Part shown: in pieces, positions 8,832 to 16,427 of the stretch
Numbering within the stretch: the stretch's first letter is position 1
Layout of the letters: each line of letters starts with the position of its first letter
Origin: an uncultured Nocardioidaceae bacterium
GTDB taxonomy: Bacteria > Actinomycetota > Actinomycetes > Propionibacteriales > Nocardioidaceae
Length of the DNA: 54,809 nucleotides
Direction: 5' to 3'
Assembly: GCA_902805845.1 (NCBI GenBank)
Contig: CADCUI010000004.1
Location: 1 to 54,809, forward strand
Translations under genes and position numbers: made by a program
The notes under the pieces: model-generated
Seen by the model: the letters and a program-made list of their open reading frames with translations, nothing else
Databases searched by the model: none
What the model was told of the DNA's origin: nothing

Positions 8832-10358
8832 GTGACTGAGGACTATCTCGCCCGCATCGGCAAGCTCATCCGTGACGCCCGGCAGCACCGGGGCTGGACC
8901 CAGCAGGAGCTGGCCGACGTCCTGAGCACGAGTCAGAGCGCGGTCAACCGCATCGAGCGGGGCCACCAGAACATCACCCTCGAGATGGTGGCGCGCATCG
9001 GGGAGGCGCTCGACTCCGAGATCGTCTCCTTCGGCCCGGGCCCGACCCACCTGCGCGTCACCGGTCCCACCCGGCTGAGCGGCAGCATCGACGTCAAGTC
9101 CTCGAAGAACGCCGGGGTCGCGCTGCTGTGCGCCTCGCTCCTCAACCGCGGGCGCACCACGCTCCGCAAGGTCGCGCGCATCGAGGAGGTCAACCGGCTC
9201 CTCGAGGTCCTCGAGAGCCTCGGCGCCCGGACCCGCTGGCTCAACGAGGACAACGACCTGGAGATCGTCCCGCCGGCCGACCTCGACCTCACCGGCATCG
9301 ACGAGGAGGCCGCACGGCGCACCCGCTCGGTGATCATGTTCCTCGGCCCCCTCCTGCACCGCGCCGACACCTTCGAGCTGCCGTACGCCGGAGGCTGCGA
9401 CCTCGGCACCCGCACCGTCGAGCCGCACATGACCGCCCTCAAGCACTTCGGCCTGGAGGTCAAGGCCAGCGACGGCCTCTACCACGCGATGGTCAGCCCC
9501 GACAGGTCGCCGAAGCGGCCGCTGGTGCTGACCGAGCGCGGCGACACGGTGACCGAGAACGCGCTGATGGCGGCCGCCCTGCACGACGGGGTGACGGTGA
9601 TCCGCAACGCCAGCCCCAACTACATGGTCCAGGACCTCTGCTTCTTCCTCGGACGACTCGGGGTCCGCATCGAGGGCATCGGCACCACCACGCTGACCGT
9701 CCACGGCCGCCCGTCCATCGACGTCGACGTCGACTACGCGCCGTCGGAGGACCCGATCGAGGCGATGTCGCTGCTCGCCGCCGCCATCGCCACCTCCTCC
9801 GAGATCACGATCCGGAGGGTGCCGATCGAGTTCCTCGAGATCGAGCTCGCGCTGCTCGAGGAGATGGGCTTCCGCTACACCCGCAGCGAGGAGTACGTCG
9901 CGGCCAACGGCGAGACCCGGCTGGTGGACCTGACCACGCACGTCTCCACGCTGCACTCCCCCATCGACAAGATCCACCCGATGCCCTTCCCCGGGCTCAA
10001 CATCGACAACCTTCCGTTCTTCGCCGTCATCGCAGCGGTCGCCGGCGGTCAGACCCTCCTGCACGACTGGGTCTATGAGAACCGGGCGATCTACCTCACC
10101 GAGCTCAACCGGCTCGGCGCCCGGGTCCAGCTGCTCGACCCGCACCGGGTGAGCATCGAGGGTCCCACCCGGTGGTCGGGTGCCGAGATCGTCTGCCCGC
10201 CGGCCCTGCGCCCTGCTGTGGTGATCCTGCTGGCGATGCTCGCCTCCAAGGGCACCTCGGTGCTGCGCTCGGTCTACGTCATCAACCGCGGCTACGAGGA
10301 CCTCGCCGAGCGCCTCAACCAGCTCGGCGCCTCGATCGAGACGTTCCGCGACATCTGA
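8832..10358 (+). CDS. XRE helix-turn-helix fused to MurA (UDP-GlcNAc carboxyvinyltransferase) domain
   Basis: The 508-residue protein joins an XRE-type HTH (about residues 8-62, GWTQQELADVLSTSQSAVNR) to a complete EPSP-synthase-like MurA fold (about 70-505). MurA transfers enolpyruvate from PEP to UDP-GlcNAc, the first committed step of peptidoglycan synthesis. The residues expected for catalysis are present: KN in SSKNAG, the reactive cysteine in AGGCDLG (Cys189) with a following Arg, Asp in LNIDNLPF, and Arg in ALRPAVV. Stand-alone MurA is about 420 residues; the extra length is the HTH. It may be a second MurA paralogue that senses UDP-GlcNAc or PEP and controls its own gene, rather than the housekeeping enzyme (inference). 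A GDPD gene follows after 52 nt. Confidence 0.85.
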   Translation: MTEDYLARIGKLIRDARQHRGWTQQELADVLSTSQSAVNRIERGHQNITLEMVARIGEALDSEIVSFGPGPTHLRVTGPTRLSGSIDVKSSKNAGVALLCASLLNRGRTTLRKVARIEEVNRLLEVLESLGARTRWLNEDNDLEIVPPADLDLTGIDEEAARRTRSVIMFLGPLLHRADTFELPYAGGCDLGTRTVEPHMTALKHFGLEVKASDGLYHAMVSPDRSPKRPLVLTERGDTVTENALMAAALHDGVTVIRNASPNYMVQDLCFFLGRLGVRIEGIGTTTLTVHGRPSIDVDVDYAPSEDPIEAMSLLAAAIATSSEITIRRVPIEFLEIELALLEEMGFRYTRSEEYVAANGETRLVDLTTHVSTLHSPIDKIHPMPFPGLNIDNLPFFAVIAAVAGGQTLLHDWVYENRAIYLTELNRLGARVQLLDPHRVSIEGPTRWSGAEIVCPPALRPAVVILLAMLASKGTSVLRSVYVINRGYEDLAERLNQLGASIETFRDI

Positions 10359-10410
10359 CCAACCCTCGCAGCCCCCAAGGCCCCGGCCAGTCCCGCATCC
10401 AGCCCCGCCC

Positions 10411-11241
10411 GTGGACCCGCCGCGCACCGGATTCGCCTACCTCGACGAGCCTGCCGAGCGTGGGGCGGTGCTCGCGCTTGCCCACCGGGGCGGTGCCCGG
10501 CACCCTGATGTCGTCGGCCTGGAGAACACCATGGCGGCGTTCGACGCCGCGGTGAGCCTGGGGTTCCGCTACCTCGAGACCGACGTGCACGCCACCCGCG
10601 ACGGCGAGCTGCTGGCGTTCCACGACGACCATCTCGGCCGGCTGACCGACGGCGCGGGCCGTATTCGCGACCACGCGTACGCCGAGGTCTCGGTGCTGCG
10701 GGTGGCGGGCCGGGAGCCGATCCCCCGGCTCGCGGAGCTCCTCGAGGCCTTCCCGCAGGCGCGGTTCAACGTGGACCTCAAGTGCCCCGGAGCGATCGAT
10801 CCGATGGTGGAGCTGGTCACCCGCATGGGCCTCCACGACCGGGTGCTCGTCGGGTCGTTCACCGAGCGCGTCCTGAGGCGGTTCCGGGACCGGATGGCGG
10901 CTCGCGGGCCGGCCCGCGTGCCCACCAGCTGCGGAGTCGCGACCGTGGCGATCGCAAAGGCCCTGCCGGGCGGAGCCGGGATGCGCCGGCTCCCGGCGCT
11001 GCTGCGGGACACCGGATCCGTATTCCAGGTGCCGCACCGCCACCGGGGGCTGCGCATCGTCGACCGCCGTTTCGTGGCGCAGGCACACGCGGCCGGGCGG
11101 CATGTGCACGTCTGGACCGTCGACGACCGTGCTGAGATGGAGCATCTGCTCGACCTCGGGGTGGACGGCCTCATCACCGACCGCCCCGACGTGCTCCGCG
11201 ACGTGCTCGCGGGGCGCGGGCTGTGGGAGGGGACGACATGA
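10411..11241 (+). CDS. Glycerophosphodiester phosphodiesterase (GDPD)
   Basis: The 276-residue TIM-barrel enzyme carries the family's catalytic signature. HRG appears in LALAHRGGA, the metal-binding E and D in RYLETDVHAT, and the acid-base His in FHDDHLGRLT. The C-terminal VDGLITDRPDVL is also diagnostic. It cleaves glycerophosphodiesters from phospholipid turnover into glycerol 3-phosphate and an alcohol. No signal peptide is seen, so it is probably cytoplasmic. The start is a GTG at 10411 without a clear ribosome-binding site, 52 nt after XRE-MurA. Its stop overlaps the MFS gene start (ATGA), so the two are translationally coupled. Confidence 0.88.
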   Translation: MDPPRTGFAYLDEPAERGAVLALAHRGGARHPDVVGLENTMAAFDAAVSLGFRYLETDVHATRDGELLAFHDDHLGRLTDGAGRIRDHAYAEVSVLRVAGREPIPRLAELLEAFPQARFNVDLKCPGAIDPMVELVTRMGLHDRVLVGSFTERVLRRFRDRMAARGPARVPTSCGVATVAIAKALPGGAGMRRLPALLRDTGSVFQVPHRHRGLRIVDRRFVAQAHAAGRHVHVWTVDDRAEMEHLLDLGVDGLITDRPDVLRDVLAGRGLWEGTT

Positions 11242-12641
11242 CGGCTGCGCCCAGTGGGTCGCCGGGGGGCCTCGCGGACCTGTCGCCGTTGTCGCGCCGC
11301 AAGGAGCAGCGCGCCTGGTACTGGTACGACTGGGCGAACTCCGGCTACGTCACCACGGTCGCGACCGTCCTGTTCGCGCCGTACCTCATCACGGTCGCCG
11401 AGCGCGCGGCCTGCGGCCGCGTCACCGACGCCGATGCGGGGTTCAAGTGCACGGAGGACCTCGGCGTGCTCGGTCTCTCGGTCTCGCCGGGGTCCTTGGT
11501 GTTCTACGTCGTCACGGTGGCCACGATCGTGTCCGCGCTCGTCCTCCCGGTGGTCGGCGCGGCCGCCGACCGTTCCGCCCGCAAGAAGACGCTCATGGCC
11601 AGGTTCGCGTGGGTCGGGTCGCTCGCCGCCGGGCTGATGTTCTTCGTCACCGGCAGCAACTGGCAGCTCGGCGCCGGCCTGCTGTTCGTGGCCAACATCT
11701 GTCTGGGTTCCAGCCTGGTCGTCTACGACGCGATCCTGTGCGAGATCGCGACCCCGGACGAGCGCGACCGGGTCTCCTCCCGCGGCTGGGCGATGGGCTA
11801 CCTCGGCGGCGGCCTGCTGCTCGCGGTCAACCTCGCCCTGGTGACGATGCACGACACCGTCGGTCTCGACACCGAGATGGCGGTCCGGATCAGCCTGGTC
11901 TCCGCGGCGCTCTGGTGGGCGGGCTTCACGCTCATCCCCTACCTCGGGCTGCGGGACCGCCCGGCGGTGAACCTCGTGCCCCGCAGCGGGGGCCTGGTCA
12001 AGGAGAGCTTCGGTCAGCTCGCCGTGACCCTGCGTGATCTCCGGCGCTACCCGGTGACGTTGACGTTCCTGGTGGCCTACCTCTTCTACAACGACGGGAT
12101 CCAGACCGTCATCGTCTCCGCGTCGGTGTACGGCGAGAAGCAGCTCGGCTTCGCCACCGAGGTGCTGATCGCCACGATCCTCCTCGTCCAGTTCGTCGCC
12201 TTCGGAGGGGCACTGCTGTTCGGCCGGGTCGCGCAGCGGTACGGCAGCCGCAAGGTCATCCTGGCCGGGCTGCTGATCTGGATGGCCGTGGTCACCATCG
12301 GCATGGTGATCCCCGCCCAGCAGGTGGTCCCCTTCCTGGCACTGGCCGTCGGCATCGGGCTGGTCCTCGGCGGCACCCAGGCCCTGTCCCGCTCGTTCTA
12401 CAGCCAGCTCGTCCCCCGGGGGCGCGAGGCGGAGTACTTCAGCCTCTACCAGGCCTGCGAGCGGGGCACGAGCTGGCTCGGCACGCTGACGTTCGGGCTG
12501 GTCCACCAGCTGACCGACTCCTACCGGCCGGCGATCTTCGCGCTGATCGTCTTCTTCCTCGTCGGCTTCGCGCTGCTGTTCCGGGTCGACCCGGTCAGAG
12601 GGATCCGCGAGGCCGGCAACACTCCCCCGTCCGTGGTCTGA
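11238..12641 (+). CDS. MFS exporter, UMF1/Atg22-like family
   Basis: The 467-residue integral membrane protein has about 12 hydrophobic segments and the family hallmark near its start, YWYDWANSGYVTTVATVLFA. The cytoplasmic motif DRSARKK follows TM2. These mark the UMF1/Atg22-like branch of the major facilitator superfamily, whose yeast member releases amino acids from the vacuole; bacterial substrates are unknown. The ATG at 11238 overlaps the GDPD stop and has a strong GGGAGGGG ribosome-binding site. A GTG at 11223 is in frame but lies over that site. Coupling to GDPD suggests a link to lipid-derived solutes (speculative). Confidence 0.82.
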   Translation: MTAAPSGSPGGLADLSPLSRRKEQRAWYWYDWANSGYVTTVATVLFAPYLITVAERAACGRVTDADAGFKCTEDLGVLGLSVSPGSLVFYVVTVATIVSALVLPVVGAAADRSARKKTLMARFAWVGSLAAGLMFFVTGSNWQLGAGLLFVANICLGSSLVVYDAILCEIATPDERDRVSSRGWAMGYLGGGLLLAVNLALVTMHDTVGLDTEMAVRISLVSAALWWAGFTLIPYLGLRDRPAVNLVPRSGGLVKESFGQLAVTLRDLRRYPVTLTFLVAYLFYNDGIQTVIVSASVYGEKQLGFATEVLIATILLVQFVAFGGALLFGRVAQRYGSRKVILAGLLIWMAVVTIGMVIPAQQVVPFLALAVGIGLVLGGTQALSRSFYSQLVPRGREAEYFSLYQACERGTSWLGTLTFGLVHQLTDSYRPAIFALIVFFLVGFALLFRVDPVRGIREAGNTPPSVV

Positions 12642-12722
12642 GCCGGAGGGGAACCCGCCGGGCACCGGCGGGTGTGCCGAGGCCCGACAGCGGGAACACT
12701 TTCCGAAGAGGGCACCGCTGCC

Positions 12723-12750
12723 GGAACAAATCGGTCCTGCCTCTCGTTGG
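12723..12750 (+). promoter_or_regulatory. SigR-type promoter for rbpA
   Basis: GGAAC at 12723 is followed by exactly 18 nt and then GTTGG at 12746. This matches the GGAAY-N18-GTT pattern of thiol-oxidative-stress SigR/SigH promoters. In Streptomyces, rbpA belongs to the SigR regulon. The distance to the rbpA ATG (12787) is suitable. Confidence 0.7.
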
Positions 12751-12786
12751 CAACGGTGAGCAACCACGAGGCACGGAGGATGTGAC

Positions 12787-13170
12787 ATGGCGGAGCGGAC
12801 ACTACGAGGCGCCCGACTGGGCGGTCAGAGCTTCGAGGACGAGCGCGGCATCGAGTTCGCGGCCCGGCAGCGCGTTGCCTACGTGTGTGCGAGCGGGCAC
12901 GAGTTCGAGATCCCGATGGCGGCCGAGGCCGAGGTGCCGCCGCTGTGGGAGTGCCCGCGGTGCGGCTCGGAGGCGCTGGCCCGTGACGGCGAGCGGCCTC
13001 AGCCGAAGGTCGAGAAGCCGGCTCGCACCCACTGGGACATGCTGCTCGAGCGGAGGTCGATCAAGGAGCTCGAGGAGATCCTCGCCGAGCGGCTCGAGCT
13101 GCTGCGTGGCGGCGAGATCGGTCCCGCCCACCTGCACCGCGGGTCCGGCTCGAAGACCAAGTCGGCCTAG
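12787..13170 (+). CDS. rbpA: RNA polymerase-binding protein RbpA
   Basis: The 127-residue actinobacterial RbpA contains the N-terminal RTLRGARLGGQSFEDERG tail, a core domain with the CASGHEF and CPRCGSEA cysteine pairs, and the sigma-interaction helix THWDMLLERRSIKELEEILA. It binds the principal sigma factor and RNA polymerase and stabilises the open promoter complex. The ribosome-binding site GGAGGA lies 6 nt before the ATG. A SigR-type promoter precedes it. The TAG stop is shared tail-to-tail with the fxsA stop (CTAG), and a terminator hairpin follows inside fxsA. Confidence 0.95.
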   Translation: MAERTLRGARLGGQSFEDERGIEFAARQRVAYVCASGHEFEIPMAAEAEVPPLWECPRCGSEALARDGERPQPKVEKPARTHWDMLLERRSIKELEEILAERLELLRGGEIGPAHLHRGSGSKTKSA

Positions 13171-13628
13171 CTGTCGACCACGTCGCCCCGGATCACCTCC
13201 TGGTGACCGGGGCGTTGTGCTGTGCGCGCACCGGCGACGGCGAGCCGACGCGCGATCACCCTGGTGAGGAGCCGGCGCGCCATCGGCCGTGTGAACGGCA
13301 GGATGCAGAAGAGGCCGACCACGTCGCTGAGGAAGCCCGGCGTCACCAGCAGGGTGCCGCCGACGAGCACGAGGGCGCCGTCGGCAAGCTCGTTCGCCGG
13401 CATCCGCCGAGCCGCCAGGGCCGCCTGCAGCGCCCGCCAGGTGCGCCCGCCCTCGCGCTTGACCAGCCACGACCCGAGGACGGCGTCGGCGAGCAGGATG
13501 AGGATCGTCCACCACGGCCCGACGACCTGGCCGAGCTGGATGAGCAGGAACAGCTCGGCCAGCGGCACCACCACGAACAGCAGTGCCAGGACCCCCCACG
13601 GCAGGCCTCGCCTCAGGTCTCGCCTCAT
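13167..13628 (-). CDS. fxsA: FxsA family membrane protein
   Basis: The 153-residue protein has two N-terminal transmembrane segments (LALLFVVVPLAELFLLIQLG and WTILILLADAVLGSWLVKREG). The FxsA signature follows: VGGTLLVTPGFLSDVVGLFC, then a basic tail. FxsA is a small inner-membrane protein that in E. coli relieves phage T7 exclusion by the F-plasmid PifA; its normal function is unknown. The start ATG at 13628 overlaps the mannosyltransferase stop (ATGA), placing it last in the lnt-mannosyltransferase-fxsA operon. Its 3' end overlaps the rbpA stop. Confidence 0.88.
   Translation of the reverse strand: MRRDLRRGLPWGVLALLFVVVPLAELFLLIQLGQVVGPWWTILILLADAVLGSWLVKREGGRTWRALQAALAARRMPANELADGALVLVGGTLLVTPGFLSDVVGLFCILPFTRPMARRLLTRVIARRLAVAGARTAQRPGHQEVIRGDVVDS
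13184..13214 (+). terminator. rbpA terminator hairpin inside fxsA coding sequence
   Basis: CGCCCCGG-A-TCACC and GGTGA-CCGGGGCG form a 13-bp stem with one bulged A and a TCCT loop, 13 nt after the rbpA stop. It is followed by TTGTGCTGT. The same DNA encodes the C-terminus of FxsA on the other strand, so one stretch serves as both terminator and codons. Confidence 0.65.
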
Positions 13629-14452
13629 CGTTGGTCTCCCTGCGTGCGGGTCGTGACCGAGCGTCCGTTCGAGCGTACGTCGCGCCGGCGGGCCCGGACT
13701 CTTTCCTGGACCCGCTGCCGGAGCTGCTCCCAGCGCTCGACCAGCCCCCAGACGGTGATCCGCCTCAGCGACTCGAGCGCCACGGCCCGGTCCATCTTGG
13801 ACTCGCCCCGCTCCCGCTCCCGGAACTCGATCGGCACCTCCCTGACCCGGAGTCCGGCTCTGACGGTGCGAAGCGTGAGGTCGGTCTGGAAGCAGTACCC
13901 CACCGACTGCACCGCCTCCAGCCCGATCCTGCGCAGGGTGTCGGCGCGGAACAGCCGGAACCCGGCCGTGACGTCGCGCACCGGGATGCCGAGCAGCGTC
14001 CGGGCGTACAGGTTGCCGCCGACCGAGAGCCCCCTGCGGAAGCGGCTCCAGTTCACGACGCTGCCGCCGGGCACCCACCGGGACCCGATCACCAGGTCGG
14101 CCTCGCGCAGCGCCACCAGGAGCCTGGGGAGCTCCTCCGGCTGGTGCGAGCCGTCGGCGTCCATCTCCCCGACCACGTCGTAGCCACGGTCGAGCGCCAC
14201 CGCGAACCCGTGGAGGTACGCCGCGCCCAGCCCCACCTTCTGCGTGCGGTGGACGACGTCCACGCGCGGATCGCCCGCCGCGAGGTCGTCGGCGATCCGG
14301 CCGGTGCCGTCCGGCGAGCCGTCGTCCACGACGAGGACGTCGGTGTCGGGAATCGTCCTGAGCAGCCGCTCCACCACGCCGGCCAGGTTCTCGGCCTCGT
14401 TGTAGGTGGGCACGACCATCACCATGCGGCCGGCCGGCTCACGGGTGGTCAC
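13625..14452 (-). CDS. Polyprenol-phosphate mannosyltransferase (DPM1/Ppm1-like GT2)
   Basis: The 275-residue family-2 glycosyltransferase has VVPTYNEAENL at its start, VVDDGSPDGTG for nucleotide-sugar binding, the acidic motif MDADGSHQPEELP, and PVRDVTAGFRLFRAD, which is typical of dolichol/polyprenol-phosphate mannose synthases. It moves mannose from GDP-mannose to polyprenol phosphate on the cytoplasmic membrane face, feeding lipoglycan and protein mannosylation. In mycobacteria this domain is fused to or paired with Lnt. Here the two are separate but overlap by GTGA, which fits the same partnership in lipoprotein and glycolipid assembly. It ends with a long basic tail (about 45 residues). 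Confidence 0.88.
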   Translation of the reverse strand: MTTREPAGRMVMVVPTYNEAENLAGVVERLLRTIPDTDVLVVDDGSPDGTGRIADDLAAGDPRVDVVHRTQKVGLGAAYLHGFAVALDRGYDVVGEMDADGSHQPEELPRLLVALREADLVIGSRWVPGGSVVNWSRFRRGLSVGGNLYARTLLGIPVRDVTAGFRLFRADTLRRIGLEAVQSVGYCFQTDLTLRTVRAGLRVREVPIEFRERERGESKMDRAVALESLRRITVWGLVERWEQLRQRVQERVRARRRDVRSNGRSVTTRTQGDQR

Positions 14453-15999
14453 CGCCCGGCCCCGACGGGGACCGGTGCCGGCGGTCCGGACCGGCGGGAG
14501 GTACGGCGGGAGGTCCGGCGGTCCACGGCGCTGGCCACCAGCGCCCCGAGGGCTGCCAGGAGCAGGCCGCCCTCGACCCAGCGGGAGTACCGCATCGCCG
14601 GGGTCAGCACGGTCCGCAACGGGATGTCGCGCTCGAGGACCGCGGTGGTGCGGGTGGGTGCTCGACGCACGACCGAGCCGTCGGGCGCGATGATCCCCGA
14701 GACGCCGTTGGTGGCGACCACCACGACGTAGCGGGAGGTCTCGACGGCGCGCAGCCGGGCGATCGCGAACTGCTGCTCCACCTGGCCGGTGCCCATGTAG
14801 GTGGCGTTGTTGGTCTGCACCACGAGGAACCGGGCTCCCCCGTCGACCACGTCGTGCACGAGGTCGTCGTAGGCGACCTCGAAGCAGATGACGTCGCCGA
14901 TGGTGGTGCCGGCGAGCTCCAGGACGCCCGGCTCGGTGCCCCTCACCATGTCGCGGGGGATCTGGTCGAGCCGCTCGAACAGCCTGGCCAGCGTCGCCCG
15001 CATCGGGATGTACTCCCCGAACGGGACGGGGTGGGTCTTGGAGTAGCTGTCGGCGGGCCCGCTGCCGGGTTCCCACACGATGCCCTGGTTGCGCACGTCC
15101 ACCGGCCCAGGTCCCTGCACCATGGCGCCGACCAGCACCGGCACCGCCACCGCGTCGACGGCGCGCTGGATGTCGGCGTAGACGGACGGGTCGTCGAACG
15201 GGTCGATGTCGGTGGAGTTCTCCGGCCACAGCACCGCATCGGGTGGCTCGGTCCCACCCTCGCGGACCGACTCGGCCAGGGTCAGCGTGGCCTGCACGTG
15301 GTTGTCGAGAACCGCCCGGCGCTCCGAGAAGGCGTCCATCCCCTCGCCCGGAACGTTGCCCTGCACCGCCGCCACGCGCACGGAGCTGCCGGCGTCGGCC
15401 GCCGGCAGTCCCGTCGGCAGCACCGCCGGTGCCACTCCGAGGGCGACCACCGCGGTCGCCGCGCCCGCTGCGACCGGGAGCCGGGGGCGCTCGACGACCA
15501 GCCAGGCAAGGGTGGCGCCCAGGAGAGCGACGAGGAAGGTGGTGCCCGACGTCCCCACCCACGACATGGCCGGGGCCACCGGGGTGTCGACGGTCGCAAA
15601 GGCCAGACGCCCCCACGGGAAGCCGCCCCAGGGCACCAGGGACCGCAGGACGTCCGCGGCCACCCAGCAGCAGGCCACCCACACCGGCCATCCAGGGAGG
15701 CGCACCACCCGGGCTGCCGCGACGCCGAGCGCTCCGAAGAACGAGGCCTCCAGCAGGGACAGGCCGATCCACGCGTCCACGCCGATCACCTGCAGCCAGG
15801 GCAGCAGCGCCGCCATGAAGGCTGCACCGAAGGCCAGGCCGACCCCAAAGGCCCGCCTGCCGTGGAGGCCGCGCACCGCGACGACGAGCCCCGCGACCGC
15901 CACCAGCAGCAGCGGTGCCCAGCCGAGCGGCTCGAAGGCCGCTGCGGCGGCCAACCCCGCCAGCACAGCGACGACGAGCCGCTGCAGCGTGCCGCCCAC
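14449..15999 (-). CDS. lnt: Apolipoprotein N-acyltransferase
   Basis: The 516-residue protein has about six N-terminal transmembrane segments, then a nitrilase-type domain and a last helix (LLLAALGALVASAV). The catalytic triad is visible: Glu in AVLWPENSTD, Lys in SYSKTHPVPFGEY, and Cys in DVICFEVAYDD. It adds the third acyl chain to the N-terminal cysteine of lipoproteins in the outer leaflet. The FKBP and DppA lipoproteins in this window would be substrates. The start is a GTG at 15999 with AAGGA 6 nt upstream. It heads the operon with the mannosyltransferase and fxsA. Confidence 0.93.
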   Translation of the reverse strand: MGGTLQRLVVAVLAGLAAAAAFEPLGWAPLLLVAVAGLVVAVRGLHGRRAFGVGLAFGAAFMAALLPWLQVIGVDAWIGLSLLEASFFGALGVAAARVVRLPGWPVWVACCWVAADVLRSLVPWGGFPWGRLAFATVDTPVAPAMSWVGTSGTTFLVALLGATLAWLVVERPRLPVAAGAATAVVALGVAPAVLPTGLPAADAGSSVRVAAVQGNVPGEGMDAFSERRAVLDNHVQATLTLAESVREGGTEPPDAVLWPENSTDIDPFDDPSVYADIQRAVDAVAVPVLVGAMVQGPGPVDVRNQGIVWEPGSGPADSYSKTHPVPFGEYIPMRATLARLFERLDQIPRDMVRGTEPGVLELAGTTIGDVICFEVAYDDLVHDVVDGGARFLVVQTNNATYMGTGQVEQQFAIARLRAVETSRYVVVVATNGVSGIIAPDGSVVRRAPTRTTAVLERDIPLRTVLTPAMRYSRWVEGGLLLAALGALVASAVDRRTSRRTSRRSGPPAPVPVGAGR

Positions 16000-16035
16000 G
16001 TCGGGTCCTTCCGTCGTACCGCCGTCCAGACCCTC

Positions 16036-16041
16036 AATCTA
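16036..16041 (-). promoter_or_regulatory. -10 box TAGATT for lnt
   Basis: TAGATT on the minus strand predicts a transcript start about 30 nt before the lnt GTG, leaving room for the AAGGA ribosome-binding site. It is the only AT-rich spot near the start. Confidence 0.4.
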
Positions 16042-16117
16042 TCCGCCGCGCCCAGGCACTCCGGCGAGGCTTCGCCTGTGGCGCGGTCCGACGTCACCGC
16101 CACACGGGGAGATACGC

Positions 16118-16199
16118 GGAGGCCCGGCACCCTTCGGACCGACGGTGCTCGCGCCGGCTGCGCGAGTCACCGCCGTTGTCTACTGGGCGCCGGGCCTCC
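16118..16199 (+). other. Candidate structured RNA leader
   Basis: An 11-bp perfect inverted repeat (GGAGGCCCGGC at 16118 and GCCGGGCCTCC at 16189) encloses a second strong hairpin: GGTG-CTCGCGC paired with GCGCGAG-(T)-CACC at 16144-16171, with loop CGGCT. A 7-nt segment inside (TCGGACC, 16134) is complementary to GGTCCGA at 16085, so an alternative fold is possible. The outer stem ends 15 nt before the GTG of a 51-codon ORF. Nested stems, switchable pairing and position resemble a regulatory leader. I recognise no known riboswitch class. Confidence 0.4.
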
Positions 16200-16214
16200 C
16201 CGGTTGCCAACCCC

Positions 16215-16370
16215 GTGCCGGACTCGACCGCCCGGCGGCCGCGCCTGCCCCTGATCGTGGAACCCGACCGGGCGTCGCGGCCCACCTGGGCGACCGGGAT
16301 CCGGCGCGGCCTGCTCGGTGGACGACGGAAGCCTGCCGAGGGTCTGAGCCTTTCGTCAAGCCACCGATGA
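16215..16370 (+). CDS. Possible small protein (51 residues), unrecognised
   Basis: A GTG-initiated frame encodes VPDSTARRPRLPLIVEPDRA and continues with RRGLLGGRRKPAEG, ending in SSSHR. Its first 34 codons all end in G or C except one, which is the codon bias of real genes here; the last third is less biased. It has no transmembrane segment and is arginine-rich. No ribosome-binding site is clear. It sits between a structured leader and a stem-loop that begins on the last base of its stop codon, which supports a real transcription unit. I do not recognise the protein. Chance in GC-rich DNA remains possible. The rest of 16042-16427 holds nothing else I can name. Confidence 0.35.
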   Translation: MPDSTARRPRLPLIVEPDRASRPTWATGIRRGLLGGRRKPAEGLSLSSSHR

Positions 16371-16397
16371 CCTGCGGGTTCGAGGGAAACCGCAGGT
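16370..16397. terminator. Stem-loop after the small ORF
   Basis: ACCTGCGG (16370) and CCGCAGGT (16390) form an 8-bp stem extended by two more pairs after one mismatch, with a loop of about six nt. There is no T-run on either strand directly after it, so it would be an L-shaped or weak terminator, serving the small ORF on the plus strand or kal on the minus strand. Confidence 0.45.
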
Positions 16398-16427
16398 GAA
16401 CGGCGGGCTGCGATCGGGGGGGCTTTT

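Noticed and set aside
12691-12720. A second SigR-like promoter before rbpA starting at GGGAAC
   Set aside because: The position 18 nt later does not carry GTT, unlike the site at 12723.
16370-16397. tRNA T-arm (GGGTTCGAG)
   Set aside because: No acceptor, D or anticodon stem fits around it. The segment is better explained as a simple stem-loop.
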